This document shows positions 18,732 through 27,616 of a DNA stretch of 64,000 bases, piece after piece. This stretch comes from Eutreptiella sp. 'Long Island Sound 2002' (Eukaryota; Euglenozoa; Euglenophyceae; Eutreptiales; Eutreptiaceae). The stretch spans positions 143,402,910 to 143,466,909 of the forward strand of contig OZ038378.1 of NCBI GenBank assembly GCA_964036045.1, read 5' to 3'. The position numbers and the translations under genes were made by a program. The notes under the pieces are model-generated. The model was not told the origin of the DNA. It made no database searches and saw only the letters and a program-made list of their open reading frames with translations. Numbering within the stretch: the stretch's first letter is position 1; the number at the start of each line of letters is the position of its first letter.

Positions 18732-20706
18732 AGCCAAACCCACGCAGACCACCGTCATCCACCACGGGGCAAAATGGCGCATACCGAAACACCACATGAC
18801 CGCCCGAGACCTACCAAAGGTCCCCCAAGATTCCCAGAGCATGCCACGCACATGTTGGGCCTGTGACCCCGAGGCACCAACCGCACCATGGCCCGTGCTA
18901 CACCTCATAGCACGCCACCACACCCACCCCACGACCCACCTACCACCACAGGCCTACGCATGGATAGCCCCATGGTTCCACCGCACCGACACTAACCCCA
19001 CGGTAGCATGGAACCCCGACCACGCGCCCAAATGGCTCTTCACCACTACACCCACATGCCCCCGCCCCGACCCGGCAGGGGTCGCCATCCGTTACAGCAT
19101 GTACGAGCCAGGCAGAACGGGCAAGCACGAGCACCCCTACTATCCACTCCACCACTCCTGCCACACACCGGAGCACCGAACACAAACCCTCACATGCCAC
19201 GACCTAAACCCCGACACAGCCTACATCCTCCACTACATCTACTCCTACCTCACACAAGGACAGCCGGAGCAGGGACTCATAGCCCTGTCCCCCCAAGCGA
19301 AGCACATCATCTCCAAAGGAATAGGGGTGTACGCCACCCCCATCCTACAGCCCACAACCCCAGTAGCCCACCTCGCCACGGGCCTTGCCATATACGCCTA
19401 CCTGCCCATGAACCCATGCCGCCTCCCACAACCATCACCGGCGGACCGGCTCTTCTTCACCGACGCCTCAGGCGAATCCGCCCTCACGCCCATCACCGGG
19501 GGGGCCACCCTGCAGCTAACCCACACCGGGGGACACTACCACATGGACCACCACACGGGCGACACCACCTATGGGGCCTCTTCCCACGGGGAGCTAGGGG
19601 CCATGGCCGACGCCATCACCGAGGTCGCGGCCCACCTACCGGCCCACTCCCCGCACATCGTCCGGGTCTGGTTCGTGGTAGACGCCACTGTCGACACGCA
19701 CCTGCTCCTCCGCATAGCAAGGCAACCACTTCACAAAGCAACCGCGACGAGCCTCGGCACCCAGGCACTGCTACTCTGGAAAGCCCTACGCAGCCTTCCC
19801 CCCTACGTCCAACTCCACATCGTGAAGCAAGAGTCCCACAGGCACCAATACGGAAATGGTAAGGTCGACAACCAGGCAGTACACCAGCGCACAACACACC
19901 TACCAGCCCTCCAGATCCCTGACCTCGGCCGCAACCACACACACCTCCAACACGTGCCCCCTGTACCCGAGCCCCATCAGACCCCGGACTGGGTACCAGA
20001 GGACGCCCCCTATTCCTCCCACGACAGAGCGTACCACTACCCCAACCCCGTCCAACATCTCGCCCGCGTGCTCGGCGACGCAGACAGCCGGGCGCACATC
20101 CAGGAGCTCCAGGACAGACTGCAAGTCCCCCTCTACCACTCAGCGCTCCGCCCAGCAAACGTCCCAGCCAACCTCCAGAAACGACGCATCCAGCTCCTCA
20201 GGGAGCAACTGCCTTTCGTCACCAGGGTCGCCAGATGGCTCGCCCGCAAGCACATCCACGTCCCCGACGAACACACCCGTTGCCCATGCGACCACACCAC
20301 CCCGGAGGACTGGGAACACTTCAAGAAATGCCCCCTCCATACAGACAGGGACACCCTAGTGGGCTGGTCCCCGGCGGAAACCCTGCGACAACACGAAGGA
20401 TGGCCAGCCCACAGCCACGCACACCAGGCCACCGAACACCTCTTCCGGGACCCCCTGATCAAAGAAGCCACCATGAGAGGGGCAGTGACACAGGCCCTGC
20501 ACCGACACCTCACCAAACACACGGAAAGCCCCATGGAGGCAGCAGCACACCTCCAGCTAGAAGCGGTCCGCAGAGCAGCGGCCCAAATGGTACACCGCAA
20601 ACACCTCCTGCTAACACACGCGGAACAACTCACCGACCCCACCGCCAGGGAACACATGCAGCGTCTCATCCATTACCATGCCGTGCATGACCCAGACGTC
20701 CACTAA
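18583..20706 (+). CDS. LINE ORF2 C-terminal part: RNase H and CCHC zinc finger
   Basis: 707 codons from the first ATG in this frame; the coding signal probably begins a little upstream near 18545. The RNase H domain is recognisable from FFTDASGES (first Asp, near 19455), SSHGELGAMADAI (Glu), VVDATVDTHLLL (Asp) and the HRHQYGNGKVDNQA segment near the last acidic residue. It would remove LINE RNA from the hybrid. A terminal zinc finger C-x-C-x9-H-x3-C lies at about 20280-20330 (RCPCDHTTPEDWEHFKKC), typical of the C-terminus of LINE ORF2. The frame ends with TAA at 20704. The next open frame overlaps it by 29 bases in the +1 phase. Confidence 0.85.
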   Translation: MRTAYREFTKQHPRPIPETPPYAPTGSKHEPVPPVTGPVPPLTLLLAPNEAKPTQTTVIHHGAKWRIPKHHMTARDLPKVPQDSQSMPRTCWACDPEAPTAPWPVLHLIARHHTHPTTHLPPQAYAWIAPWFHRTDTNPTVAWNPDHAPKWLFTTTPTCPRPDPAGVAIRYSMYEPGRTGKHEHPYYPLHHSCHTPEHRTQTLTCHDLNPDTAYILHYIYSYLTQGQPEQGLIALSPQAKHIISKGIGVYATPILQPTTPVAHLATGLAIYAYLPMNPCRLPQPSPADRLFFTDASGESALTPITGGATLQLTHTGGHYHMDHHTGDTTYGASSHGELGAMADAITEVAAHLPAHSPHIVRVWFVVDATVDTHLLLRIARQPLHKATATSLGTQALLLWKALRSLPPYVQLHIVKQESHRHQYGNGKVDNQAVHQRTTHLPALQIPDLGRNHTHLQHVPPVPEPHQTPDWVPEDAPYSSHDRAYHYPNPVQHLARVLGDADSRAHIQELQDRLQVPLYHSALRPANVPANLQKRRIQLLREQLPFVTRVARWLARKHIHVPDEHTRCPCDHTTPEDWEHFKKCPLHTDRDTLVGWSPAETLRQHEGWPAHSHAHQATEHLFRDPLIKEATMRGAVTQALHRHLTKHTESPMEAAAHLQLEAVRRAAAQMVHRKHLLLTHAEQLTDPTAREHMQRLIHYHAVHDPDVH

Positions 20707-21835
20707 CCCGCTCCGCGCCCCGCACGCGCCCCCCGTCTCCATCCACAGGTCTCCAAGGCACCACCACAGCGCCCCGAGACCCGTCTCGCACCCAAGAAGC
20801 CACCCGGCACCGCCCAGTCCGGCCGAACCCAGCCAGGGCCAACCATCCATCGACGTAGACGCGCAAGACCCCGGCAGCCCATCCAGCCCACCCCCCCCGG
20901 ACCCGGGGCACCCCCCCCTCACACCGGCCACCATCCGCGACCCCGACCTCCTCCGAGCGACCCTCCAAGACAGGGCCCCGACCACCCCCCTGGGCTGGTA
21001 CCGCCTACAAGAGGACTGGACCAAGCTCACCGTCAAAGCCCTCCGGGACCTGACCACCCCAGGCAGCGGCCTCCACGAGACCATAGTAGACCTCGTGCTC
21101 TGGCGAGCCCGCAAACACACCCGGGGCCAGCCCATCTGGATCCCCCCCATCGAGTGGGGCCAGGCCCTGACGCACGACACCGGCAGCAACGTCACGCGTC
21201 GAGGGACCGTACGCCTACGGCGGGCCCAAGCGGAGACGGACCACCCAGCGGACCCGAACCACCCGGAGCAGTGGGAACAGGCCACCGCGCCCAACCGCGA
21301 CACCGCCCTCCGCGCCGCCGGCCTCCGCACCCCGGACGACGACCTCCCCCCCCCACCTACAGACAGTGACCACCCCCCGCCGGAGGTCTGGGTTACAGTC
21401 CTCGAGCGCGGCCACTACTACGTGATAGCCGCTATGGCTACGTCCCACGGCCCGCAATGGATCATCCAGGGGACAGACACCATGTTCGCCCCGGAGACCG
21501 CCCCACCAGGGGCAGTGGGGGACCCCACCACCCAGCACAGGATCCTCAGGGGTCTCCTCCAGCCAGGGGACACGCCCCCAGCCCGCGCCCTGGCCCAAAT
21601 CACCTCAGGGAAGGCGGGCTACCACCTGGGATTGTCCATGCTCTGCCTAACCCACTGGATCCAGCGCCACTGGCCACCCACGGGGACCGTGCCCTGGGTT
21701 TGGGCCATCCCCACCGCCCACACACAAGTCGAAGCAGGCCCGGACACACGACCAAACCCCCCCCCCCAGGCCGCAGCAGTCCCTCACCTGCGGGTACCAC
21801 GCCATCCACAGGGTCCTCAACCGCGCGGGTCTTAG
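20678..21835 (+). CDS. LINE ORF3: Ulp1-like (C48-type) cysteine protease, His/Asp part
   Basis: It starts at an ATG overlapping the ORF2 stop. After a Pro/Ser/His-rich leader of about 90 residues comes a globular region. GSGLHETIVDLVLWRARK resembles the first helix of Ulp1-type proteases, then WIPPIEW. HYYVIAAMATSHGPQWIIQGTD fits the catalytic His strand and the following Asp strand (His codon at 21413-21415). The expected Gln and Cys are not in this frame but lie just past a run of 11 C (21757-21767) in the +1 frame. The family cleaves ubiquitin-like proteins or polyproteins; a role in maturing the LINE polyprotein or in stripping SUMO/ubiquitin would be inference. Motif-level evidence only. 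Confidence 0.55.
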   Translation: MPCMTQTSTNPLRAPHAPPVSIHRSPRHHHSAPRPVSHPRSHPAPPSPAEPSQGQPSIDVDAQDPGSPSSPPPPDPGHPPLTPATIRDPDLLRATLQDRAPTTPLGWYRLQEDWTKLTVKALRDLTTPGSGLHETIVDLVLWRARKHTRGQPIWIPPIEWGQALTHDTGSNVTRRGTVRLRRAQAETDHPADPNHPEQWEQATAPNRDTALRAAGLRTPDDDLPPPPTDSDHPPPEVWVTVLERGHYYVIAAMATSHGPQWIIQGTDTMFAPETAPPGAVGDPTTQHRILRGLLQPGDTPPARALAQITSGKAGYHLGLSMLCLTHWIQRHWPPTGTVPWVWAIPTAHTQVEAGPDTRPNPPPQAAAVPHLRVPRHPQGPQPRGS

Positions 21836-22838
21836 CCCACAGCTAGCATGCCCCCTTCCCACCACTGACCAAGAGGTCCACCAGATACGAACGCTCGTCT
21901 GCGAAATCCTTGCCGCGGCAGCAGAAGACGGCAAGCTTCTCCTCCAAACCGCCCGGCCTACAACTGCCCACGCAAGCGCGCAGCAAGCGGACACATACAC
22001 CGGCACAGCACAACCCCCCGCACAATCCCCGCCCATGCCCCCCCCCTCTCGCTGCTCAACCGGAGACCCACACACGCCCACTATCGCGCGCACCCCCGGG
22101 CCCCGCGACACGGGCCTCCCCCACCCGCCCGAACACCAGCACACGCCCGCCACACACCCACCCACCGGCCACCCTTCACCGCCCCCCACACTCGACAACC
22201 CACACACACCCGCCAAGGGGAGCCCCACGCCCCGCGGCACGCCCACCCCACCCAGTGGCCCGCCCACGCCCCCCACACACACCCCAGAGGACCCAGGCCC
22301 ACCCCCCCCGGCCCCTGAATGCAGCCCATGCGAACTGTTCCCCCCCGCTGACACCAACCCACACGACCTCGCACATTGCAGGACCCGGGCCCAGCCGAGC
22401 CCAGAAAGAGAAGGCCGCAGCCCCGCGCCTCCCTCCCCCGCCGCAGCCGACCAGATCGGCCCGCCGGGCCGCCAGGTCACGACCGGCCCCCCCAGCCGCC
22501 CGCCCCCAACCTACAACCCGGGGACATGCCCTCCATCCTCCCCGCCGTGGCCGCAGCAGAAGCCGCCACCCGCAAGCCCGCCCGCATCACAGCCCAACCC
22601 GCGGCCACCACCTCCTCCTCGTCCTCAGCCTCGTCCACCTCCTCCACCTCATCCTCCGACCCCCCCCTCCCCGCCAAACTCATCCTCAAGGCCACGGCGA
22701 AAGCCAAAGCCGCGGCCGCACGCACCAACCCCCCAACCCCCACACAGGCGACTCAGGCACCCCGGCAACCCACCGGGACGACCCCCGACCCGGCATCGAC
22801 GCCCTCACACCTCCGGACAGAGGTACTCCTCAACCTGA
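21768..22838 (+). CDS. LINE ORF3 continued: protease Gln/Cys motif and CCHC-like motif
   Basis: In the +1 frame after the C run, the peptide QQSLTCGYHAIHRVLNRAG supplies the Gln and catalytic Cys-Gly expected at the end of a C48-type fold (Cys codon at 21789-21791), followed by a helical segment (EVHQIRTLVCEILAAAAEDG). A Pro/Thr-rich linker leads to C-x2-C-x10-H-x4-C at 22320-22379 (ECSPCELFPPADTNPHDLAHC region), a possible zinc-binding finger. Beyond about 22380 this frame becomes pure Pro-rich low complexity, and the frame of the next entry is more convincing. The exact crossover between the two cannot be set. Confidence 0.5.
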   Translation, partial: RPQQSLTCGYHAIHRVLNRAGLSPQLACPLPTTDQEVHQIRTLVCEILAAAAEDGKLLLQTARPTTAHASAQQADTYTGTAQPPAQSPPMPPPSRCSTGDPHTPTIARTPGPRDTGLPHPPEHQHTPATHPPTGHPSPPPTLDNPHTPAKGSPTPRGTPTPPSGPPTPPTHTPEDPGPPPPAPECSPCELFPPADTNPHDLAHCRTRAQPSPEREGRSPAPPSPAAADQIGPPGRQVTTGPPSRPPPTYNPGTCPPSSPPWPQQKPPPASPPASQPNPRPPPPPRPQPRPPPPPHPPTPPSPPNSSSRPRRKPKPRPHAPTPQPPHRRLRHPGNPPGRPPTRHRRPHTSGQRYSST

Positions 22839-24763
22839 AACCGGACCCCAAACCCAAACCGGACCCCAACCCCAAACCCAACCCCAAACCCAAGCCGGCG
22901 CCCACGCGACCACACACAACACCGCATACGCAACGACACAAAACCACCCGATACCACCCCCGCCCGGGCCCTCGCCCAAGCCAGGACCCCCAACCCACCA
23001 CGACCCGCGCCCCCCTCCCGCCGGCACCCACCACCACCGCGGAGACGGCCACCCAGCACGACCCCGTCCAAACCCTCGTCAAAATCCCCGTCACCAAGCG
23101 CCCCGTCATCCATCCCCCACAAACCACCACCACCGCCGGCCAAACCGACCCAGGGACGTGGGACCCCTCAACCATCGTCACCGTCAAGCCCGGCCCCCAA
23201 CCCTTCCCCCATGCCCACCACATAGTGCAGCCCCGGGGACTGCCCACGATGCCCAACCCCCCACCCCCACAAGGGGGACCGGAAAACCCACAAGGACTCC
23301 ATGGGCCATACCCGCAACACCAACCCCACCACTACACACACCACCACCACCAGCGGCCCCACCACCACCACTACCAACACCACCCCCACCACTACCACTG
23401 CCCACCGCCCTACCCCACCGGGCCACAACCCCCCGTACACCAACAGCACCAGCGGACGGGATGGCAGCCGCCGAACGCCCCGCCCGCATACCCACCCCCC
23501 CAGTACCAGCCACCACCCCCGTACCAGCCGTACCCCCGCGGCCACCATCCGATGGCCGAAGGGGCCCCATGGACGACGGGGGACCTCCCCCCCCAACCAG
23601 CACCGCGTGACGCCCCGTACCCCCCCGGCCACCATCCGATGGCCGAAGGGGCCCCAAGGACGACGGGGGACCTCCCCCCCCAAGCGGCGCCGCGCGAGGC
23701 CCCCCAGAGGCCGCCGACGCTTCCGGACTGGCCCGACTCGAGCGACGAGGGCCGGTCCCGCAAGCGGCGGCGCTCCCGCTCCCCCCCCGCACGGCTCACT
23801 CGCCCACGGCGCCCACACTCCCACCGCGCCTCAACCACCCACTCGCGCCGCTCCCGCTCCCCCAGGTACCACCACGACCCCCAGGGACCCCGCTCCCGTC
23901 GCTCCCGCTCCCCCGGGCACCACCACGAGCGCCACCGCCGCCCCATGTCCCCCTCCCCCTCCCCCCACCGGCCACCCAGCCCCCGCCACCACCACTCCCG
24001 CACCCCCCGACGCAGCCAGGCACGCCACTGCCGCCCCACGTCCACCTCCCCCTCCCCCCACACGCCCCGCCGGGCTCCCCGTTCCCCCCGCCACCCGTAC
24101 CCATCCACCACCCCCAGCCCCCGCCACCACCACTCCCGCTCCCCCGGACGCCACCGAGCGCGCCACCGCCGCCCCATGTCCACCTCCCCCTCCCGCTCCC
24201 CCCTCCGCCCGTACCCGTCCTCCACCCCCAGCCCCCGCCGCCGCCGCTCCCGCTCCCCCAGGCACCGCCACCCCCGCCACCACCGCAGGTCCACGTCTTC
24301 CCCCCGCCGCTCCAGGACCCCAGGCACGGACCCCTCCCCCCCCCGGGCCCCCGCCTACCTCGCCTGGTGGTCTCCCTCCGCTCTGCAGGAGCTCCGCCGC
24401 TGGGTGAAATGGGCCGGAGGAGCGGGAAGGCACGAAGGGGTGCACATGGTGCATACCTTCGAGGAGGTGCGCACCCGCACCCCCGCAAACCCCAACGAGG
24501 CCGCCCCGGAGGCCATCATGCCGCAAGCGGCATGGGAGGCCCTCCTCCGCGATGCGGTCCAGGGCCTCCGCCCCCCCTACACCCCCCAAGCCCTCCGCCA
24601 GTGGCTCCAGGCCACCCGGCCCCAAGCCTGGGCCACCGACGCCCCCTCCCCACCCCGCCCCTCCCACCACCACCACACCAGGAAGGGGCAGGACAAGGGC
24701 AAGGGAAGGGCAAGGGGCACCAAGGACCACACAGGCAAGAGGGCACGGAAGGGCCCCAAGTGA
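22376..24763 (+). CDS. LINE 3' ORF: Ser/His/Pro-rich, Arg-Ser (RS) tail protein
   Basis: 795 codons ending in TGA at 24761. Order: Pro/Arg-rich start; poly-Ser (about residues 75-100); Lys-Pro dipeptide repeats (22838-22897); a His-rich block (HHHHQRPHHHHY region); a duplicated 29-residue unit (23538-23711); then a long RS/SPSR region (about 23755-24330) like splicing-factor RS domains; finally a folded-looking C-terminus (LAWWSPSALQELRRWVKW, WEALLRDAVQGL) and a Lys-rich end. RS and His-rich tracts suggest RNA binding or nuclear targeting, but that is inference. I do not recognise a homologue. Composition bias makes long open frames likely by chance here, so translation is not certain. Confidence 0.5.
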   Translation: MQDPGPAEPRKRRPQPRASLPRRSRPDRPAGPPGHDRPPQPPAPNLQPGDMPSILPAVAAAEAATRKPARITAQPAATTSSSSSASSTSSTSSSDPPLPAKLILKATAKAKAAAARTNPPTPTQATQAPRQPTGTTPDPASTPSHLRTEVLLNLKPDPKPKPDPNPKPNPKPKPAPTRPHTTPHTQRHKTTRYHPRPGPRPSQDPQPTTTRAPLPPAPTTTAETATQHDPVQTLVKIPVTKRPVIHPPQTTTTAGQTDPGTWDPSTIVTVKPGPQPFPHAHHIVQPRGLPTMPNPPPPQGGPENPQGLHGPYPQHQPHHYTHHHHQRPHHHHYQHHPHHYHCPPPYPTGPQPPVHQQHQRTGWQPPNAPPAYPPPQYQPPPPYQPYPRGHHPMAEGAPWTTGDLPPQPAPRDAPYPPGHHPMAEGAPRTTGDLPPQAAPREAPQRPPTLPDWPDSSDEGRSRKRRRSRSPPARLTRPRRPHSHRASTTHSRRSRSPRYHHDPQGPRSRRSRSPGHHHERHRRPMSPSPSPHRPPSPRHHHSRTPRRSQARHCRPTSTSPSPHTPRRAPRSPRHPYPSTTPSPRHHHSRSPGRHRARHRRPMSTSPSRSPLRPYPSSTPSPRRRRSRSPRHRHPRHHRRSTSSPRRSRTPGTDPSPPRAPAYLAWWSPSALQELRRWVKWAGGAGRHEGVHMVHTFEEVRTRTPANPNEAAPEAIMPQAAWEALLRDAVQGLRPPYTPQALRQWLQATRPQAWATDAPSPPRPSHHHHTRKGQDKGKGRARGTKDHTGKRARKGPK
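22838..22897 (+). repeat. Short tandem repeat coding Lys-Pro/Asp-Pro dipeptides
   Basis: Imperfect repeats of 6-12 bases (AAACCC / AAACCGGACCCC) encode a KPDPKPKPDPNPKP-type run inside the LINE 3' ORF. Confidence 0.8.
23538..23711 (+). repeat. 87-bp tandem duplication in the LINE 3' ORF
   Basis: Two adjacent copies with period 87 bp (29 codons) both begin GHHPMAEGAP and contain TTGDLPPQ. Copies begin near 23538 and 23625 and differ at a few bases. Confidence 0.85.
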
Positions 24764-25283
24764 GGGCAGGCACACGCAGGGACAGGGCGCCGGAAGCGAC
24801 ACCACATGGGGGCAGGACACCACCCAAGAACCAGGAAGGAGCGGGAACGGGGACCAAGACACGGAGGAAAAGGGCACCACGACAGGTACCACGACCCACA
24901 CCGACGGGGAGACCAGCGCCGCCCCACCCCCACCAAACACCCGGACACACACCACCGAAGCAAACATCGGACGCCAAGCGGATCACACTAGCGCACGCCC
25001 ACCGGCCACCGGAAACCACACGGAGAACGGAGGGCACACCTACACGGGGAGAACGGGCCACACCCACAGAGGAGGCCGCAGGGAACACCGCCGCACGGCA
25101 CACCACCATGCCCTCACCGCCAGCCGACGACCCCGACCACCACGAAGGCCAATTCACAGGCACCGGAAGAGGACGAAAGCACGGCCGCGGCACCCACGAC
25201 TACGGACCGACACCCCCAGAGGACACGGGACCAAGGCACAGGCTCCCAGGGAGGGCAACCCCACGGACCGTCACGCGACCACA
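24764..25283 (+). other. LINE 3' untranslated region (putative)
   Basis: It keeps the C/A-rich, G/T-poor composition of the LINE with no convincing coding signal. Several A/G/C-rich stretches are present but no poly-A tail. The composition ends abruptly near 25283 at ACCATGGGCTATAAGG. Confidence 0.4.
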
Positions 25284-27616
25284 CCATGGGCTATAAGGGC
25301 CGGGCTGCGCTACCGTCGCGGTTTGACGCAGAGTATTGCTACGGGGGCTTGATCTCGGCTGGTCTCACGTCCGTGAGGGCGTCGGTCACCAACCTGTTGC
25401 GTCCAGTGGAGGAATGGCACTGCGGCGGCACACCGATCCCGTCCATAATGAATATCGAGCACCGCAAGGGGAAGCGAAACGCTGTGATCGATCGCGAAGG
25501 CTTTGGTGCTGCTGGACGGTGCCCCCTTCAAGGCCATCTCCGAGCGCCGTGAAGACTGGAAGTGCCAAGAATACTACCGATGCCCCGGACCCCAGCAGTC
25601 CAGCACCGGAGATATGGACATCCCCCTGACCCTACAGTATGAGCTCATCCCTGCCGGCGGCACCGACCCGGAACCTGCCAGCGCAGCCGAATTGCAGTGA
25701 AAGCCGTTCGCCACTCAAACAGCGTTCGGAAGCCACCTCCACCGTCCGACTCCTGATGTCTGTTTGTCTGCCTTGGAGAAGGAACGCCTTTCCTACACCC
25801 CGAGTACACCTGCCTGTCTGCGAGGCCCGGTGAAGATTGAGTCCATGGGTGAGAGTCAGTGTGCACGCCCCAAGGACACCGTGATCATTCAGCAGAATTT
25901 CCCGAAGACCTAACCGACCCACACAGGCCAGGCTGACCTCCACTGACCCACCGCGGCACCACGCGAGACCACGGCACACCGCACCACAGCGCGCCACAGA
26001 GCAACGCACCACAGCACGACGCGACACGACGCGGCACAGAGCGGCACAACACGACACAACTGACCCTAACCTGAGGGACTAACCGAAGCCAGCCACCGCA
26101 CATCCGGGAAGGCGCCGCGCCACCACGCCACACACCAGCACCACAGGCCACACACGGGACCACAGCGCGCCAGGCGACAACGGTGACGGACCACCCAGAA
26201 GATTACAGCCGGCACCGCAGAGGGGTAAGGACACGAGCAACCCCAGCCCCCTAACCCAAAACCACAAGCAGCTGCCTGGCGCAGCCGCCCAGCCGGCAGA
26301 GCCAGGACCTAACCCAGCAAGAAGGGGCGCCGAGCCCACCGTGTACAGAGCCCACCCGACCCATGGGGCCGGAACATGGCCACACAGAACGCAACTGAAG
26401 ACAGCAGGCCGGAAGACAACACTGAATACAGGCCAGTGCGTGCGCCAGCCCAGGGAAGGCAGAGGGAGGAACAGGCAAGCCCCCCCCCCCCAAAAAAAAA
26501 GGAGGGGGGAAGGGGAAAAGGCACGAAAACAGCCCACAGCCGCCCAACCACCCGCCAACACCACCACAGGCGGCCAGGCCCCCCCCCCAGGAGAAAAATA
26601 AAGAAAAAAAAAGGGGGACCCCCGCAGAGGCACAGGGGAACCACCCACCCAAAACCGGCAACACCAAGCCAGTAACAGCGGACCACGGGGAAAAGGGACA
26701 CGGAAAAAAAAAAAAAAAGAGAGCCACCAGCCCAGCCTGAAAGAAAGGGGATGGAGGGACAGGGACCACAAAGCCCAGAAAAAAAAAAAAAGAAAAGAAA
26801 AAACCAAAGCGCAAAAAAAAAAAAAAACACACCCCGGCAACCCAGCCAAGACGGACTGGGCACAGGCAAGACCCGGGCCCAGCACACACGCCCACACCGC
26901 GCGCCGGAACCGGAAACGGCGGGGGGCAAGCGGGGCGCCCACGAAACCACACACGTCCCAAAAGCAGGCCGAAACCGAAGCCCAACCACGAACACCACAA
27001 ATAGCCGACACTAGAGGGACAACACCACAAATCAAGCCCAAAAACACCCACCCAAGACCCCAGCCAGGACTGACGGGGTTAACAAAACCCGCACCCAACC
27101 GCCAACCGGACCCAAACACAAACACCACACAACAGTAGGAAACCCAGTGCCCACAGCCCGGGCACTGAGGCAGCCCGTGCCATGCAGGTGACCCGGCCAA
27201 ACGAGATCCAGAGCCCGGGGGTAAGGCTGCATCCTAAGGCCTGCGCTGCTTTGGGACTCGAGGCGGAGCGTGCGACACCCAAGCGCCTCGGAACCCTAGT
27301 ACCAGGAACGTGCATGCACGCCTTGGGAACGGGATACGCCAGAAAGTCCGGTGAACCCCTAGGGTTCCGCCCAAAGGAGGGGACGTGCGCAAGCACGGGG
27401 GCACACCCTCCCGGCGAGACAAGCATGTCACGCTGGCGGCGATCAGCCCTCCCGGCGTAGCCCGGGGCCGCTTTGTTGGGGGCCAACAGTCAGGTCTAGC
27501 GGGAAGTAAGCCGCCTCCCCTCTTCACGCGCGAGACCTCTTCCTGTTCGTCACAGGGGCGACGCCAGGGGGAACCATGGGGCGCCTCTCCACGACCGAGT
27601 GCACCTACCTACCTAC
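25284..27616. other. Unassigned spacer between the LINE and Gypsy-A2
   Basis: Three blocks: 25284-25900 of balanced composition; 25900-27190 again C/A-rich with several poly-A runs (near 26491, 26705, 26780, 26813), perhaps more LINE-type tail; 27190-27616 of balanced composition up to CTACCTACCTACCT at the Gypsy-A2 truncation point. Apart from the short frame noted separately, I see no gene, repeat pair or RNA I can support. Confidence 0.5.
25488..25700 (+). CDS. Short hypothetical open frame
   Basis: Open from after TGA at 25485, reading SIAKALVLLDGAPFKAISE and onward through REDWKCQEYYRCPGPQ to a TGA near 25700. Residue mix is protein-like and unlike the repetitive frames around it. No ATG is at its start, so it could be an exon or a fragment of an older element. 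No family recognised. Confidence 0.2.
   Translation, partial: SIAKALVLLDGAPFKAISERREDWKCQEYYRCPGPQQSSTGDMDIPLTLQYELIPAGGTDPEPASAAELQ

Larger units (their letters stand above)
1..25283 (+). mobile_element. Giant APE-type LINE (non-LTR retrotransposon), interrupted by Gypsy-A1, left end outside window
   Basis: The + strand carries a continuous series of open blocks: ORF1, an endonuclease/exonuclease/phosphatase domain, RT with an FADD active site, RNase H, a C-C-H-C finger, a Ulp1-like protease and a low-complexity RS/His/Pro tail. All share a strong C+A excess on the + strand that stops near 25283. The 11.1-kb Gypsy-A1 insertion at 6703-17793 lacks this composition. Without it the LINE spans about 14 kb, long for the class. 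No poly-A tail or target duplication was found, and the 5' end lies left of the window. The right boundary is placed where composition changes, so it is approximate. RNase H plus APE endonuclease fits the I/L1-like LINE groups; the exact clade is not determined. Confidence 0.8.

Noticed and set aside
26079-27200. Long minus-strand frame (373 codons) rich in Phe, Gly, Val and Trp, looking like a membrane protein
   Set aside because: It is the antisense of C/A-rich DNA with poly-A and poly-C runs; composition alone gives open, hydrophobic frames. Several overlapping frames on the same strand are equally long.
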